64,000 bases of DNA from the NCBI GenBank assembly GCA_034440615.1, contig JAOTOM010005181.1, positions 393,501-457,500 on the forward strand, in the 5' to 3' direction. Position 1 is the first letter of the stretch, and every line of letters starts with the position of its first letter. Under the pieces are notes generated by a model. That model was not told where the DNA came from. It ran no database searches and saw only the letters and a list, made by a program, of their open reading frames with translations. Source of the DNA: Ashinkailepas kermadecensis. Taxonomy: Eukaryota > Arthropoda > Thecostraca > Neolepadidae. The position numbers were made by a program, and so were the translations under genes. Of the stretch, positions 12,457 to 24,029 are shown in pieces.

Positions 12457-13609
12457 CACTGGCGGATCTAGCCCACCAGTTTGGGGGAGGGGGCCAACTT
12501 TCGGTTTTCGGCGTCAGCCCTCCCCCCAGTGGCGTACTTAGGAATTGCATCAGAGGAGGGGTCGAAGGGATTTGGAGGGTGCCCATTCTCCCACTATTTT
12601 TGGTTAAAAGCATCGGATTTCTACGACTATTTGTCAAATGGACCCATTTTTTTACAATAATGATTAATGGCAACATACTTTCCTGTGTAGGGGCCCCAGC
12701 CTACCTCCACCGCTTCTAAATTACAAGATTTGTGTTCTTGTTTACCAAAACGTTCATGTTCACGTTCGACGTCTTGTACCACGTCAACGTTCGTGCACGT
12801 GTACACACTGGCAGATCCGATTTTGTCAACTCTTGCTGTAAGCAGAACTTAAGCAGCATAGAACCCTCGATGCGTGTAAGAATGTACTATGCTACCATAT
12901 TGGCTTCCAAACAATTATAAAAATACCTTTAAAATTGGAGATTCTTTAATCCAGACGATATTTTTTAACCTCGGCAAAGGTTACTGCATTTTCATTCAGT
13001 TTACTTCTGTTGGTTTCGGGGGGCCAAAAGACACTATGCCCCCCCCCCCTTTTAAGCGCTTTGGGGGAGCCATGGCCGGAATGGCCCCTCCCTGGATCCG
13101 CTAGTGAATGTAGCCTGTCTCTTCATCTTAGCAACCCCAACACCAACATACGAAACATGCTGCTCAACTGGGCTCAACTGGTCACTTGCACAAAATATCC
13201 TGTTCAAATTCCGCTTTCGAAATATAGCTCACTGGGTCCGCTTGCCCGTTACTGGCTAAACAAACTTCATGAACCTATCTGACGAAGGAATAATGAAACT
13301 GCTGATTTCGTCATCTCTTACTGTAAGCAGAACTTCAACAGCATAGAACCCGCGATGCGTCAGAATCTACTATGCTACCATATTGGGCTTCCAAACAATC
13401 ATAACAAAATACCTTTAAAATTGGAGATTATTTCGCCCGGAAAGCTATTTTTTTAACCTCATCAAAGGTTATTGCATTTTAATTTAGTTTACTTTTATTG
13501 GTTGGGGGGGGAGGGCCAAAAGACACTATGGCCCCCCTTTGAAGCGCTTGGGGGGGGCATGGCCGGAATGCCCCCCCTGGATCCGCCAGTGGCCTCAGAT
13601 CCGCCAGTG
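12457..13609. mobile_element. Composite MITE, CACTGGCGGATC termini
   Basis: It starts CACTGGCGGATCTAGCCC at 12457. Matching inverted ends (GGATCCGCTAGTG at about 13094-13106, GGATCCGCCAGTG at 13579-13591) close it twice. A ~260-bp internal block is duplicated in tandem (about 12840-13105 and 13320-13590), both parts containing GGGCCAAAAGACACTATG. A left-end fragment of the foldback family (CAGTGGCGTACTTAGGAATT, 12527 to about 12725) lies inside. A fragment of the same CACTGGCGGATC family (TAGCCCACCGGCTTGGGGG) is at about 9994-10030. No coding capacity is visible. Confidence 0.65.
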
Positions 13610-14205
13610 GCCTCATTTGACCTCAGGTCACCTATATAGCAGCACTTTATCAGGTCAGTTGCCTGTTCCAGTTACCGGAACCGGGCCGCCCGCCCGACTG
13701 CTCCGTCGGGCAGCTCGGCGCAATCGGCTTCGCGAAGAAAGGAGTGAAGTACATGAATAAAGTATGGAAACGCAATGGCAAACAGTACAAATGACAAACA
13801 GTAGTGCATTTATGACAACATTCCAGTTGACAAAGTTTGGTTCCATTAACCTGTAATGAACTTGACCTGACTTGACCTCGGTGACCTAACATGACTTTGA
13901 AACTATATAGCATATACATATACATCAAACAAGTCGCTAGTGTTGCCAAGAACACTTCCCTTTTGCGAATATACGGGAAGCGCATCAGCGCCGATTTTTG
14001 TGGTCTTGCGCTACGAAATGGTTTGACTTTAACGGCCCCTAACTCGAAAAAAAAAATGTTCGGCCGATTTCCATTGTTCTTGCTTTAAAACACGCGCCGG
14101 TCATTTCTAAGCAGGTACGCGGAAAATCGCGTATATCGACCGGTAAAATTTGCAGTTATGTACGAAAAACCGGAGGGGTGGGCGGATTTCGCCCCCCCCC
14201 GCTCC
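13610..14205. other. Gene-less stretch
   Basis: No exon recognised. It contains an imperfect palindromic GC-rich patch near 13680-13730 and poly-A/poly-C runs. The final bases lead into the remnant of the DFAEN-family left arm. Confidence 0.4.
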
Positions 14206-14252
14206 AGTGCGCGAGTTAATATGTCTCTAAAACGGTACATCAGTTAAATATA

Positions 14253-14274
14253 CACAGAGAAAAATATTTACACC
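14253..14274 (+). repeat. Left terminal inverted repeat of CACTA-like element
   Basis: 22 bp starting CACAGAGAAAAATATTTACA, matched at 20 of 22 positions by the inverted right end. TA precedes it at 14251-14252. Confidence 0.85.
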
Positions 14275-14300
14275 AAACAGTGTAATGAGAGTTAAATGAT

Positions 14301-14577
14301 ACCCATAATGCTATTCAAGAGAGCGGAACATGCTATATTAACGCTTATCATGGATGCACAGTGAGCTGTATGGCTGCAATGATAATCAATTCCATAATGG
14401 GGGGTATCTTCACCCATTATAAGGGTTGGACAGTAGCTCCCCTTACTCCCTTGCAATTTCACTTCGCTCATGGTACGCTTCATCCTCGTATTAGGTGTGC
14501 CTTAACACTCCATACGGAAATGTGTTTCATAAATGAGTGTTACTTGACACCCGTATAGTACCAAATGCACCCATTAT
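14301..14577. promoter_or_regulatory. Subterminal decamers, left end
   Basis: ACCCATAATG or its complement CACCCATTAT recurs at 14301, about 14391, 14411 and 14568. In CACTA elements such subterminal motifs are binding sites for an element-encoded protein. That role here is inferred from position and repetition. Confidence 0.5.
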
Positions 14578-15020
14578 GATTGCTTGTATGCACTGCGCAT
14601 GCGCCAACAGAAGTGACGGGTGGCGTCTTCGCACCGCCATTGTTACCGAACACACGGATGGAAGCACGACAGGTGAGTTCAATTTGTTATAGTTGATTTC
14701 GATGTGCTTTGTTCTTCAAATATTATGTGTGCAAAGCTACAGAGGAATATAATGTCACAGTATAGCTGCCTTTCATAAGTCGTTAGGTGCAATGACAATG
14801 TAGCTCATCCATATTATGTGCCAAAAAGCAAAACATGATGGGTTACTGTTCAGGCTATCTGGACACGGATGTCGATTTCCATTCTTCTGAGGGGCTCCCC
14901 CCCCCCCCCATATCACTGGATTTGGTCACCCGTTGTTTAGCATATCTCTGATCATGAGAAAAAAAATGCATGTCATGAATAAATGATCAGGGAGGCCATG
15001 GCTGCTTTGGGAAGTCTAGA

Positions 15021-15297
15021 CAGGGGCAGATTCAGGGGACACTGGAAGCATGCTCCCCCTCCCCTATGGAAGGTCTCTGGCCAGGAAAAACACCCCTCCA
15101 GGAAGGCTTGAGTGCACCCCTACCTCAACATTTTAAGTCAGGTATCCCTCTGAGAGAAAAGGCACACATTTAGTGTGCTTTAGTGCACCCCTCCAAATTT
15201 TAACCATGAGGCACCACTTCAGGTACTTTCATAGTGATGCCTCTTCAGACAAAGTGCCTCCTATGACAATTCCTGGACCCACCCTTGAGCCTAGGTG
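15021..15297. mobile_element. hAT-like MITE in transposase intron
   Basis: The left end is CAGGGGCAGATTCAGGGG and the inverted right end is CAAGGGTGGGTCCAGG. The 8-bp flanks are AGTCTAGA and AGCCTAGG (6 of 8 match), the size expected for hAT insertions. The interior is homologous to the MITEs at 45269-45631 and 62405-62719. Confidence 0.65.
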
Positions 15298-15939
15298 AGT
15301 TCCATGCTGCTTTACTGCCTGACATTTCCTCAGCTTTCAGCTTTGAAATATTTTCATTCATGTGTGCGTAGCATTTCATAGCATATTTTGTATAACTACA
15401 TCTGCCAATGAAGTTTAAATGAAATGGAGCTATTTGAAATGCTGGTAAACTTGCAGTTTAAGGTAATTCTTGAATTATTGGAATTTATCTTTTGAATGCA
15501 ATGTTTATGGATGTTGTTAACATGATGAGGCCAATAATTTCCTCTGCAAATGCATACTCTTCAGTTGAGAGAAAAATAACACCCAAAAAGCGGCTTGAAG
15601 TTTGGTAATATAGCATACAAAGTAGCTTTTACAGTAAATAAAAAATGGAACATAACCTAATCCAACCTAGCTGAACCTTCCATGTAGGAGAACAATTATT
15701 TTTTAATTGAAAATTTCTAGTTTTTTTAATTTAAATAAAATTAAATAAAAACCTAATCTAACCTAGCCTGACCTGCTTTTCAAGAAAAAAATACTGATTT
15801 TGTGGAACACAATGTCCCCATTTTTTGACAATGTTTCCCACTCAAAAGAAAAGCCTAATCTGACCTAAACACACCTAACCTAACAACCAAACATAACCCC
15901 TTTGCTTGAGGAAGACATGGCATTAGATATGTACACACT

Positions 15940-16200
15940 CAAGCATAGGATATTAAGGCGTGATATGATTGAAATGCATTAAATTATTAAAAGGTTAGAT
16001 CAGATCAATCTGAATGATGCCTTTCATTTAGACTATCCCATAGGGTTCATCAATTCAGGTAAGAAAAGTCAAGGTGTAGGACAGTTAGGCAACAACAGGT
16101 CTTCAGTCAAAGGGTGGTTGATCAATGGAATGGTGATGTGGAGATTCCGTGTTGAATCCATTAAGAAAATTATGATGGGCACATTTTTTAGGCAAAAAAA
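15940..16200 (+). pseudogene. LINE reverse transcriptase C-terminal relic
   Basis: The pieces RRDMIEMH (about 15956) and FSQRVVDQWNG (about 16099) match the C-terminal region typical of CR1-group ORF2. The better preserved LINE in this window has RGDLIEVFKFVHG and FFTNRVVEHWNQLP at the same places. Frames are broken by stops. The relic lies in the first intron of the CACTA-like transposase gene on the plus strand and is too short to classify further. Confidence 0.55.
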
Positions 16201-16259
16201 TCTTGTTTTTTAAAGTGATAATTAGTGCTGAATGGGTGATATTTATGCTAGTGGGCGTA

Positions 16260-18127
16260 CGCGGTACAGACATGGACATTGATGGACATGGTTAAGCAGG
16301 CATGGATGGAGTTAATTATTGGTGGAACACTTAATCCACATGTGTGTTACATGGGATCGAGTGAATAGGGCTGGGTAGATAAGGTAGATAGGTATTGCTG
16401 GGTGTGTGGGATGTTGGTGGATAGTTTATTTGGAATTTGGGATGTGATATTGGTTGGGTTGATGGGTATCTTTTTGTCTAGGCAGATAGTATCTTCCCTT
16501 TATGGTTCTTATTAAGTCTGAGCACTTTATGACTTGGTGATTTTATGGTACTGATGGATTATCAGCATCTACTGGACCATTATAGTACAAGTCACAACTC
16601 ACACTTAACAATATGTAATATGTCTGCACTGTATTCAGTTAGTTTATGTTCAATCCATGATGTGACTTTCATTTGTGTGTTGTTGCTTTAAAATAAATGC
16701 ATTGCAGTTCATAATTTTGAAAGGCCAATCAATACCTTACATTTGCCAGTGTTTAGGGGGTTTCTGAATGGAAAGACAGCATCAATTGATGCCACAAATA
16801 GGTTTTATGGTGGTACAGCACATATATCATCATGTACCTACAAATGTTCAGCCCCCCAGCATTGATCAAGTTCTCACTGGGTATGGAGAGTGACCAAATT
16901 TCTGCTCTCAACTTATAACAAACTCAAGCATCCTTGCATTTTAAACGATCCAACATCTGCAGATTTTGCTTATCCATATATTTTCTGCAATCCTATATCA
17001 ATAGGTCTTAAGTGGTCATACAATCAAATGATGTGTGTGATGTAATATGTATAGGGTTTAGGCCAGGGTAGGTTAGGGAGAATTTTTCATTGATCATCCC
17101 TGTTTATCACAAATTATATGACATAAAATGTCTAAATTAAGCAACATTAAACATGTGATAAGATATCCAAGGTGTTCAAGCATTGGTTGGTCTCAAAGGC
17201 TTGAAGGACATTTGTCACGCTTCCTATGCCAATGCCTTTCCCCAAAATACAATTGGAATTTAGTGCATGTACCCAGTTTTGAAGGACTGCATATTTTATA
17301 TAAGATTAGGATACACAAATTGTACCATCATAAAGCTTCATTGGGACATTAATCATTGCTGTCTTTTCACTCAGCAGCCCCTAAACACAAAAGTGGCACT
17401 GCATGAGCTGTCAGAAACCATCAGCCTTGATGCTGTTCCATATAAACATTTCCACAGTTTTGAATTGCTATTGTGATGCATGAAAAAAATGTAAATGCAA
17501 TATGACAACTAATACATTGATATTTTAAAGGAAAATCCACATGTGGTTACAAGTAGATTGTGTGGACTGTTCAAGATATAGCAAAGGGGTATGGTACATG
17601 TTTAAACCTGTAAAATGACTATGAAGCTATGTACAGTCAAATCACCCACACCATGTGGGTGTGGCATATTTGTCTATCAGCTTGTTTTTATATCATATTC
17701 AGAAATGGGTCTGTAGCACTCCATAGTCATTACATGCATATAGATATATGTGTCGGTGGTGTTTATTGTTTAGTCCAATTAAATTTTATCATATTTTGTG
17801 TTGTTGTCATGCATCGTGCAAGAACTCTCAGATTGGGGTTTAAACCGGTTAAGTTATGCTTGTTTATGCCATTCATGCTGCAATTATCGAAATACAACAT
17901 GTGGTATGTTTTTAATTTGCTAAGTATTAGCTTCTTGCCTATGAAATGTTACTCTTGAACAGTTTAGCTTTTTGTAACCGGGACCCAATAAGGAATCACT
18001 TATTCATTGCAAAATTGAACAGCTTTTAGGATAATTGATGAACCATGCAGTAATAAATACAGATATTACAGTCTAACATGACAGTTGAATACTTCAGCGT
18101 ATGAACTTGCCATGTGATTGTTTTCAG
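16260..18127. other. Remainder of transposase intron 1
   Basis: Low-complexity TTGGTGGATAG/GGGTAGATAAGG-like wording at 16350-16480, otherwise AT-rich with no recognised exon. It ends in a pyrimidine-rich acceptor before the zinc-finger exon. Confidence 0.5.
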
Positions 18128-21100
18128 GATGCAAGTAATGTAGCACTCCAGTACCATTGTATGCTTTGCAAATTTCAGCATAACAATTTTGCGGTTTATG
18201 CCAAACATGTAAAACGACATAGCAAAGATCCCTACTTTGTCGTAAGATGCATATTGTGCAAAAATGAGTACACCAAAACAAAATCATGGTTGAAACACCT
18301 GTAGCAGTTTCACCAGTTCCCTGCCGAAGAAGCATCTCGTGTAGACAACAGCCAGGATTTGTCGCCATTGGATTTGGCTGATCAACTGAATGACACTCAT
18401 TGCAATGTTCCATGCTCTTCAACTCCGAAACGTAATGTCGCAACGTTTATCAATTTCCTTCGTGAAAATGGCTTAGCTGAGACAGCATGCCCTGGGGCCA
18501 TTCATGAGGTTCAAGGTTTAATTGAAGATTCGATCACTGAGCTTCAAGAAGATTGTTCAATTGGTATTCAGGATAAAGTACCAACACCAAGGATTCCAAC
18601 GCTTCACGCTCTTCAATCATTATCAACTAATCACAAGTTCGAAGCATATGTCAAGGACAGTCTACCCTATGTAGAACCAGAATGTGTCAGGCTTGGAACA
18701 AGCAATCATGGATTTGTGCAATCATACCAGTATGTTCCACTGTTGTCACAGATGAAGAACTTGGTGTGTTTGCCACATGTCAAGAAGTATATTTCGCTCA
18801 GAGATGATCGAAGTGTTGTGTATGCGGATGTTTTGGATGGAGACCTGCACACAGCAAGAGGCGACCTCCTGCACATAGTTTTGTACTATGATGATTTCAA
18901 CGTTGTGAACCCATTAGGTAACAAAGTTAGCAAGAACAAAATATGTGCGGTTTACTTCATACTCGTACAGTATGCATACAACTGAACTTACAACTTACGA
19001 GAACTTACAACTTCATACAACTGAACATTCCTCAAAGAGTTAGATCGAGAGTAGATAGCATCTTCCTACTTCAGTTATGTCACTCCAGCTATATCAAGAA
19101 GTATGGATGGGGTGCTATCTTGAAGCGTCTGATTGAAGATATTCAGGTCTTTGAAACAGCTGGCATCAAGGTTGTCATAGATGGGTGTTCTCTTACGATC
19201 CATGGCAGGGTGGCATTTGTAGCTGGTGACAACCTTGCTGTACACACAATTGCGGGTTTTACTGAAAACTTCAGCAAGACAGAGAAGTATTGCAGATTTT
19301 GCCACGGAACACGATCAGACTGTGCAAGACATGAATCAGAAAAGGATTTCCTGCTTCGCGACAACGGTGGATATGAATCAGATCTTCGACGTCTGGAGGA
19401 GAGTGATTGGAGTCGTGATGTTTGCAGAGCAACCGGCTTGAAGGGCAAGTGCATATTCAACGAGTTGGATAATTTCAACATGATCGATGGTTTCCCACCG
19501 GATGTAGCCCACGATATTTTTGAGGGTGTTGTTGGGTATGTTCTTCAATTAGTTCTCACGACTGTCATCGTGATCAAGAAGTATATCAGCTGTCAAAAGA
19601 CGAATGAGCTACTAGCGACGTTCTCTTGGAATGGCGAGCCAAACAAACCACAATCCTTGCGAATGGTCTCGGGACATGTTATTTGTAAACAGACTGCAAA
19701 GGAAAGCTGGCTTCTTCTGAGATACATTCCTCTGATTATTGGTGATTACATACCCTTAGACTGCCCTGAGTGGAATATTCTTGTTGATTTGGGACGTGTA
19801 GTTCAACATTTGACAGCTCGAGTGTATTCCCCTGGTGACTTAGCATTTTTGGATTGGAAGATTTCGGATTGGCTGTACAGTATCAAAACAGTGTATCCTG
19901 ATTTCATTATGAAGCCCAAGTTCCATTTTATGGTGCACTATGCAACCCAAATAAAAAAGCATGGTCCCCTTCGCTTTTGCTGGACTTTACGTTTCGAGTG
20001 CAAGCACTCTGTTTTGAAATCTTTAGTAAGGAGGAATACAAATTTCAAGAACATATGCAGAACAGTGGCACGGAAGCATCAGAATCATCTGGCATTTGCG
20101 ATGAGCTCGGCAAACTACATGGCTCGTGGAGTTGTCACTGACATCAGGCCTATGAGCAACGAGTTGGCACAGAAGCTACCTGAAGACATGAAAACTCTTA
20201 TCTTGAATGAGGGACTTCAGGTGGGACGGCAAGTTCGAGTGGACAATTTGGTTTACGAGGTAGGAACGATGGTCATACTGGCAGATGATATGGAAGATGA
20301 TGGGTTTATATTCGGCGAAATCGGTGCAGTGTGTACTCAAGAACCTGACTTGGCTGTATTCTTAGTGCTGAATATCCTTCGATCAAAGCACAATTCGAAC
20401 ACTAACGCATACAGAACTGACGTTACTGACACATGGCGCATGGTGAGCATCCGTACATTGACAGATTTCAAGCCACTTCATTGCATACATGTTCCTGGTA
20501 AATGCAGTAGTGATGTTCCTGGTAAATGCAGTAGTGATATCGTTTTGAACTGCAGCCCGTGATATGTTCTATTTCAGATCATGTCCGCCCAACAGCCATT
20601 GACACACATAGTATCTATCGCCGTCCCTGGGCAGGGCGAAGTTAACAGATACGTCAAAGTTGCGTCAAGAAGTGAACTGTTAGAAAAGAGTCAGGCTGCA
20701 TTCGGGTTGACGGGGACTTTCGCACTTGAAGTGGAGGAAGAACGCAAACTAAAGCTGTATCGCATTCGTTCTAATATGTCGTTTTTAATATCACTTCAAC
20801 CTCGAAATCAACTTTATGTCAAAAGGACTGAACTCGCGTTGCATGCATAAGGTACACATTTGTTCCTGTCATGCAAGCTAGTCCGGCCGCTTGGTAGTAG
20901 GATGGGTCTAATTCCCTGGCAAGGTTGTTTTCTTTCCAACGAATTGGTTGCAACAGTTCTTGGTTTTTTTGTTTGCACAGAAATGGGTGAAAAAGATGAC
21001 GCGGGACAAGTTCAAGAACAAAAGAAGGGCCGGGAAGAAGTGCTCGTCAGATGGCTGCGCGGAAGGCAAGAAAAGAAAGTCAGCGGGCTCTGCCAAGACG

Positions 21101-22866
21101 GGGAGCGCTCCCGAGCGTCGATGTGTGGAGGGCTTGCCCGATTATTCACCTCAGGTAAATTAGTGACTGCACTAATGGACTGTTGAATGGACTGTTGACT
21201 GCACTAATGGACTGTTGAAATACAGCTGTTTAAATGCATAGGTTTAAATAGACATATAATGATGAAATATATTCTTTAACTAGCTTCCCTAGCTTAATAT
21301 GCAATGTCATGCATGTGTTTACTATGCCGCAGTGTTCAATGCTTGTACAGGAAATGGATAATAAGGACTGTATACCTCGGGCATCGCTGTCGTACGTTAC
21401 CTGTACACCAGGTAACGTACTGGCGCTGCCAAGGAATGTTCTGTCTCCCAAATGGTGGGAACGAGCTCGACTTCCGTCATGGAGCCTCCGGGCTTTAACC
21501 TAACCACGACCGTCGCTGGCGCTCGAAAAAGGTGGTGGGACACGTGCCGACAACTGTCCTGCGTGGTGGCGGCGAATTAAATGGGCAATGGTAGGGTGCA
21601 TCGAAATAAAAACAATGAAACGTTTGGACGGTCCTTTTGGTGGTCATCCAGGGCTCCATCGGCTTTGTATTGCAGGGCTTCGACCTCATGCTTGTTTGGT
21701 ATAGGTCGTATTGTCACAATGCAATATACGTCACGTTACGTCACGTTGCCTTTTGTCTTTATTATCTGTATGGTATGCGTTTTGAGTTGGTGACCCTAAC
21801 CCCGAATTACCAAACTAGGAACTCATTAGTTCCTAGCTTGGTACTATCACTAAAAAAACTGCTTGCAGGTTACAAAGAGCGACTTCGATATCGAAACGTA
21901 CAAGAACCTGCTAAAGTCGGGTGATGCTGTGAACGTCAAAGATTTGATGGGCGAAACCTTCTCGGCTAGACGGCGGGCAATCGTGGAAGAAAATACTACT
22001 ATCAAGGAGATCATGGCGGACTACCCTCTTCTCTTCACTAACGCAGATGTAAGTTAGCTACACATAGGTACGTGGTGTTTGACCAACCTGAGGCTTACAG
22101 CCATTTGCAGTGTTATGTAGGAACACAATTTTTAACCTGACATTGGCTGTACCTTCCAGGCATCAGCTCCTATGAGCATAATATTCCTGCTACGTGGCTA
22201 TTTCTGGAATCAATTGACATGGTGTTTTTTTTTAGTGCAACCGATATCGCTGGAATTATACATGTCCTGGAAGTGCGAGGAGCTTTGAATTTGTGTATAT
22301 TTCCGAGGTTACGGGAAGGTTGATTTAAAATATTTCGCATGCTAAACTACCACCATATATAAGCTTGTCATATTTATATCATACTGAACTTCAACTTTTT
22401 TTCTCTGATAGATTGTGCTCTCATTTTGGCTTCCAGAAGGTTACTTCATACTATTTGACAGCGCTGGCAAACGTATTACGCTTTTTATTCATAAATTCGC
22501 CCAGCCCTTCCTGAAAACCATAAAAAGGAGTTTCTGTTGTCAGAACATATAGAAAATTCCCCCCCAATTTGTTTTCCCAAAATTTCCCTTTCCGAACCCA
22601 TAATTACGAAACATAATTCAAGCCCGGTGTAGGATATAGCTGTTTACAGTGTCGTGTAAATAACTGTATTTTCTAAACGGTTACGACAACACATTTAACT
22701 AATTTACTGCTTGTATCTATCATTAGAATCACATATCCCATCTAGTCCTTGTGGAAAGCCCACACCGGGCCTTGGAAAACTATACAATGTGGATAAATGG
22801 GTACATAATATCCAACGTCCATGCCTCCCGACATCACGCCACCAATGCTACCGCGTTTACCGCATA

Positions 22867-23046
22867 ATAGGCGGCCGCGGTAGCTCAGTCGATAGAGTGT
22901 CGGACTCTTGATCGCAAGATTGTGGGTTCGAATCTCGCAACCGGTGGCATTACCGAGTCCACCCGCGACTAATCGGTGTGAGAGGTTGGAGACGCGATAT
23001 GACCTAGCGGTTGAATGCGTCGTAAAATAACCCAAGGTTCTTCTTC
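22867..23046 (+). mobile_element. SINE 2, tRNA-headed
   Basis: A box GGTAGCTCAGTCGATAGAG and B box GGGTTCGAATCTC, followed by the shared body (CGCGACTAATCGGTGTGAGA, then GTTGAATGCGTCGTAAAA). The flanks TACCGCATA (22858-22866) and TACCACATA (23047-23055) look like a 9-bp target duplication with one mismatch. It lies within the intron of the CACTA-like second gene, next to a LINE relic. Confidence 0.85.
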
Positions 23047-23051
23047 TACCA

Positions 23052-23440
23052 CATATACTCAACCCGGATAACAGGCTTGTCCACAGGATTCCACCTGCCG
23101 TCGAATCCCTAACTGGTATCGCCAAAATATCGTATTCTGCTGGATCCCCCGCCACGTTGGACTTGCTGGAAATGAAGTTGCCGATATAGCCGCTAAGCAC
23201 GCTATCAGTAATGGCCGTGAAGTTCGGCCACCTCTCTCCATATTATCATACATGCGATCCGAATGGCAAGAGCCTGGAACTCCAAACCTAGTAAGCTGAG
23301 GGTAATAAAGCCGTAACTAGGAATGTCACAGTCCTCACACCGGACCTCACGACGAGAGGGAATTACGCTCTGCCGATTGTAGATAGGGCATGCCTTCGCG
23401 ATACACAGCTACATACTGATCAGTGATGACCGGTCAGTAT
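23052..23440 (+). pseudogene. LINE RNase H relic (Jockey/I type)
   Basis: Translation gives IVFCWIPRHVGLAGNEVADI then AAKHA, the hallmark RNase H block found at the C-terminus of Jockey/I-superfamily ORF2. A downstream ACLRDTQLHTD resembles the following RxGHxxLTHxxLL region. A frameshift precedes FCWIP, and a stop at about 23298 ends the frame. It lies inside the intron at 22049-23910 of the CACTA-like element, so it inserted after that element. Confidence 0.75.
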
Positions 23441-24029
23441 GTAGCTGACCGGTCATGCACACGCTGATCGGTCATTACATACGACCTTTATTCCCAAGCT
23501 GTTCCGACCCTCTTACCGTGTATCATGTTTTGTAGGTTGTTTACTGTTGGAACACCAGATTTTACCTCTACGACATCAGTACCTCTACGACACCAGATTT
23601 TAGGACGGGTGAACACCGACAATGCGTATGCTACTAAAAATGACTGGGGTCGTATCGTCTGGGGAAATGTTTACCTTCTTTCAACAAGCAGCTTTTGATG
23701 TATGTCGCCGCTGCTGAGGATTATTTATTACTGACTACTATAGGAGCATGGCAGATTGTCTGTAAACACAGTTTTAGGCGCAAAGTGACCCTGCCAGTCG
23801 ACGCGCCCATAAACCCCAATTCATCATCATCACAGCAGCAGTTGTGTGATACCGGTGGTGTGATGAATGCAGTAGTGGTATGAAATTAATGTGTATCGTT
23901 TACTGTACAGTTCTGGCTGGAGATGGATCGGATCAGCTGCCGGCCGGACTTCGAAAAGTGGGCGAGAAGTAACTTGGTTTCCTGGCTGGAGAAGGTCGCG
24001 ACAGCTCTCAAGGGACCCTTTGGTACGGT

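Larger units (their letters stand above)
14658..20562 (+). pseudogene. CACTA/EnSpm-like transposase, disabled
   Basis: The encoded protein would catalyse excision and insertion of the element. The main exon begins after a TTGTTTTCAG acceptor at 18127. It encodes two C2H2-like fingers (CMLC...HVKRH and CILC...H...H, to about 18315), an N-terminal domain, then the DDE-type core to 20562. Recognisable family blocks are KYCRFCHGTRSDC, GFPPDVAHDIFEGV, PKFHFMVHYATQIKKHGPL, RFECKHSVLK and NFKNICRTVARKHQNHLAF. A possible first exon (ATG at 14658, donor CAG|GTGAGT at 14673) joins in phase. Lesions are a TAG at about 18302 between the fingers and core, a frameshift near 18970-19030 where CATACAACTGAAC is duplicated, and a 24-bp tandem duplication near 20492-20539. 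Confidence 0.8.

Noticed and set aside
22867..22945. Genuine tRNA genes at this SINE and at 8452, 43343 and 47150
   Set aside because: Only the promoter-bearing head is tRNA-like; each continues into a shared SINE body, and acceptor stems do not close well.
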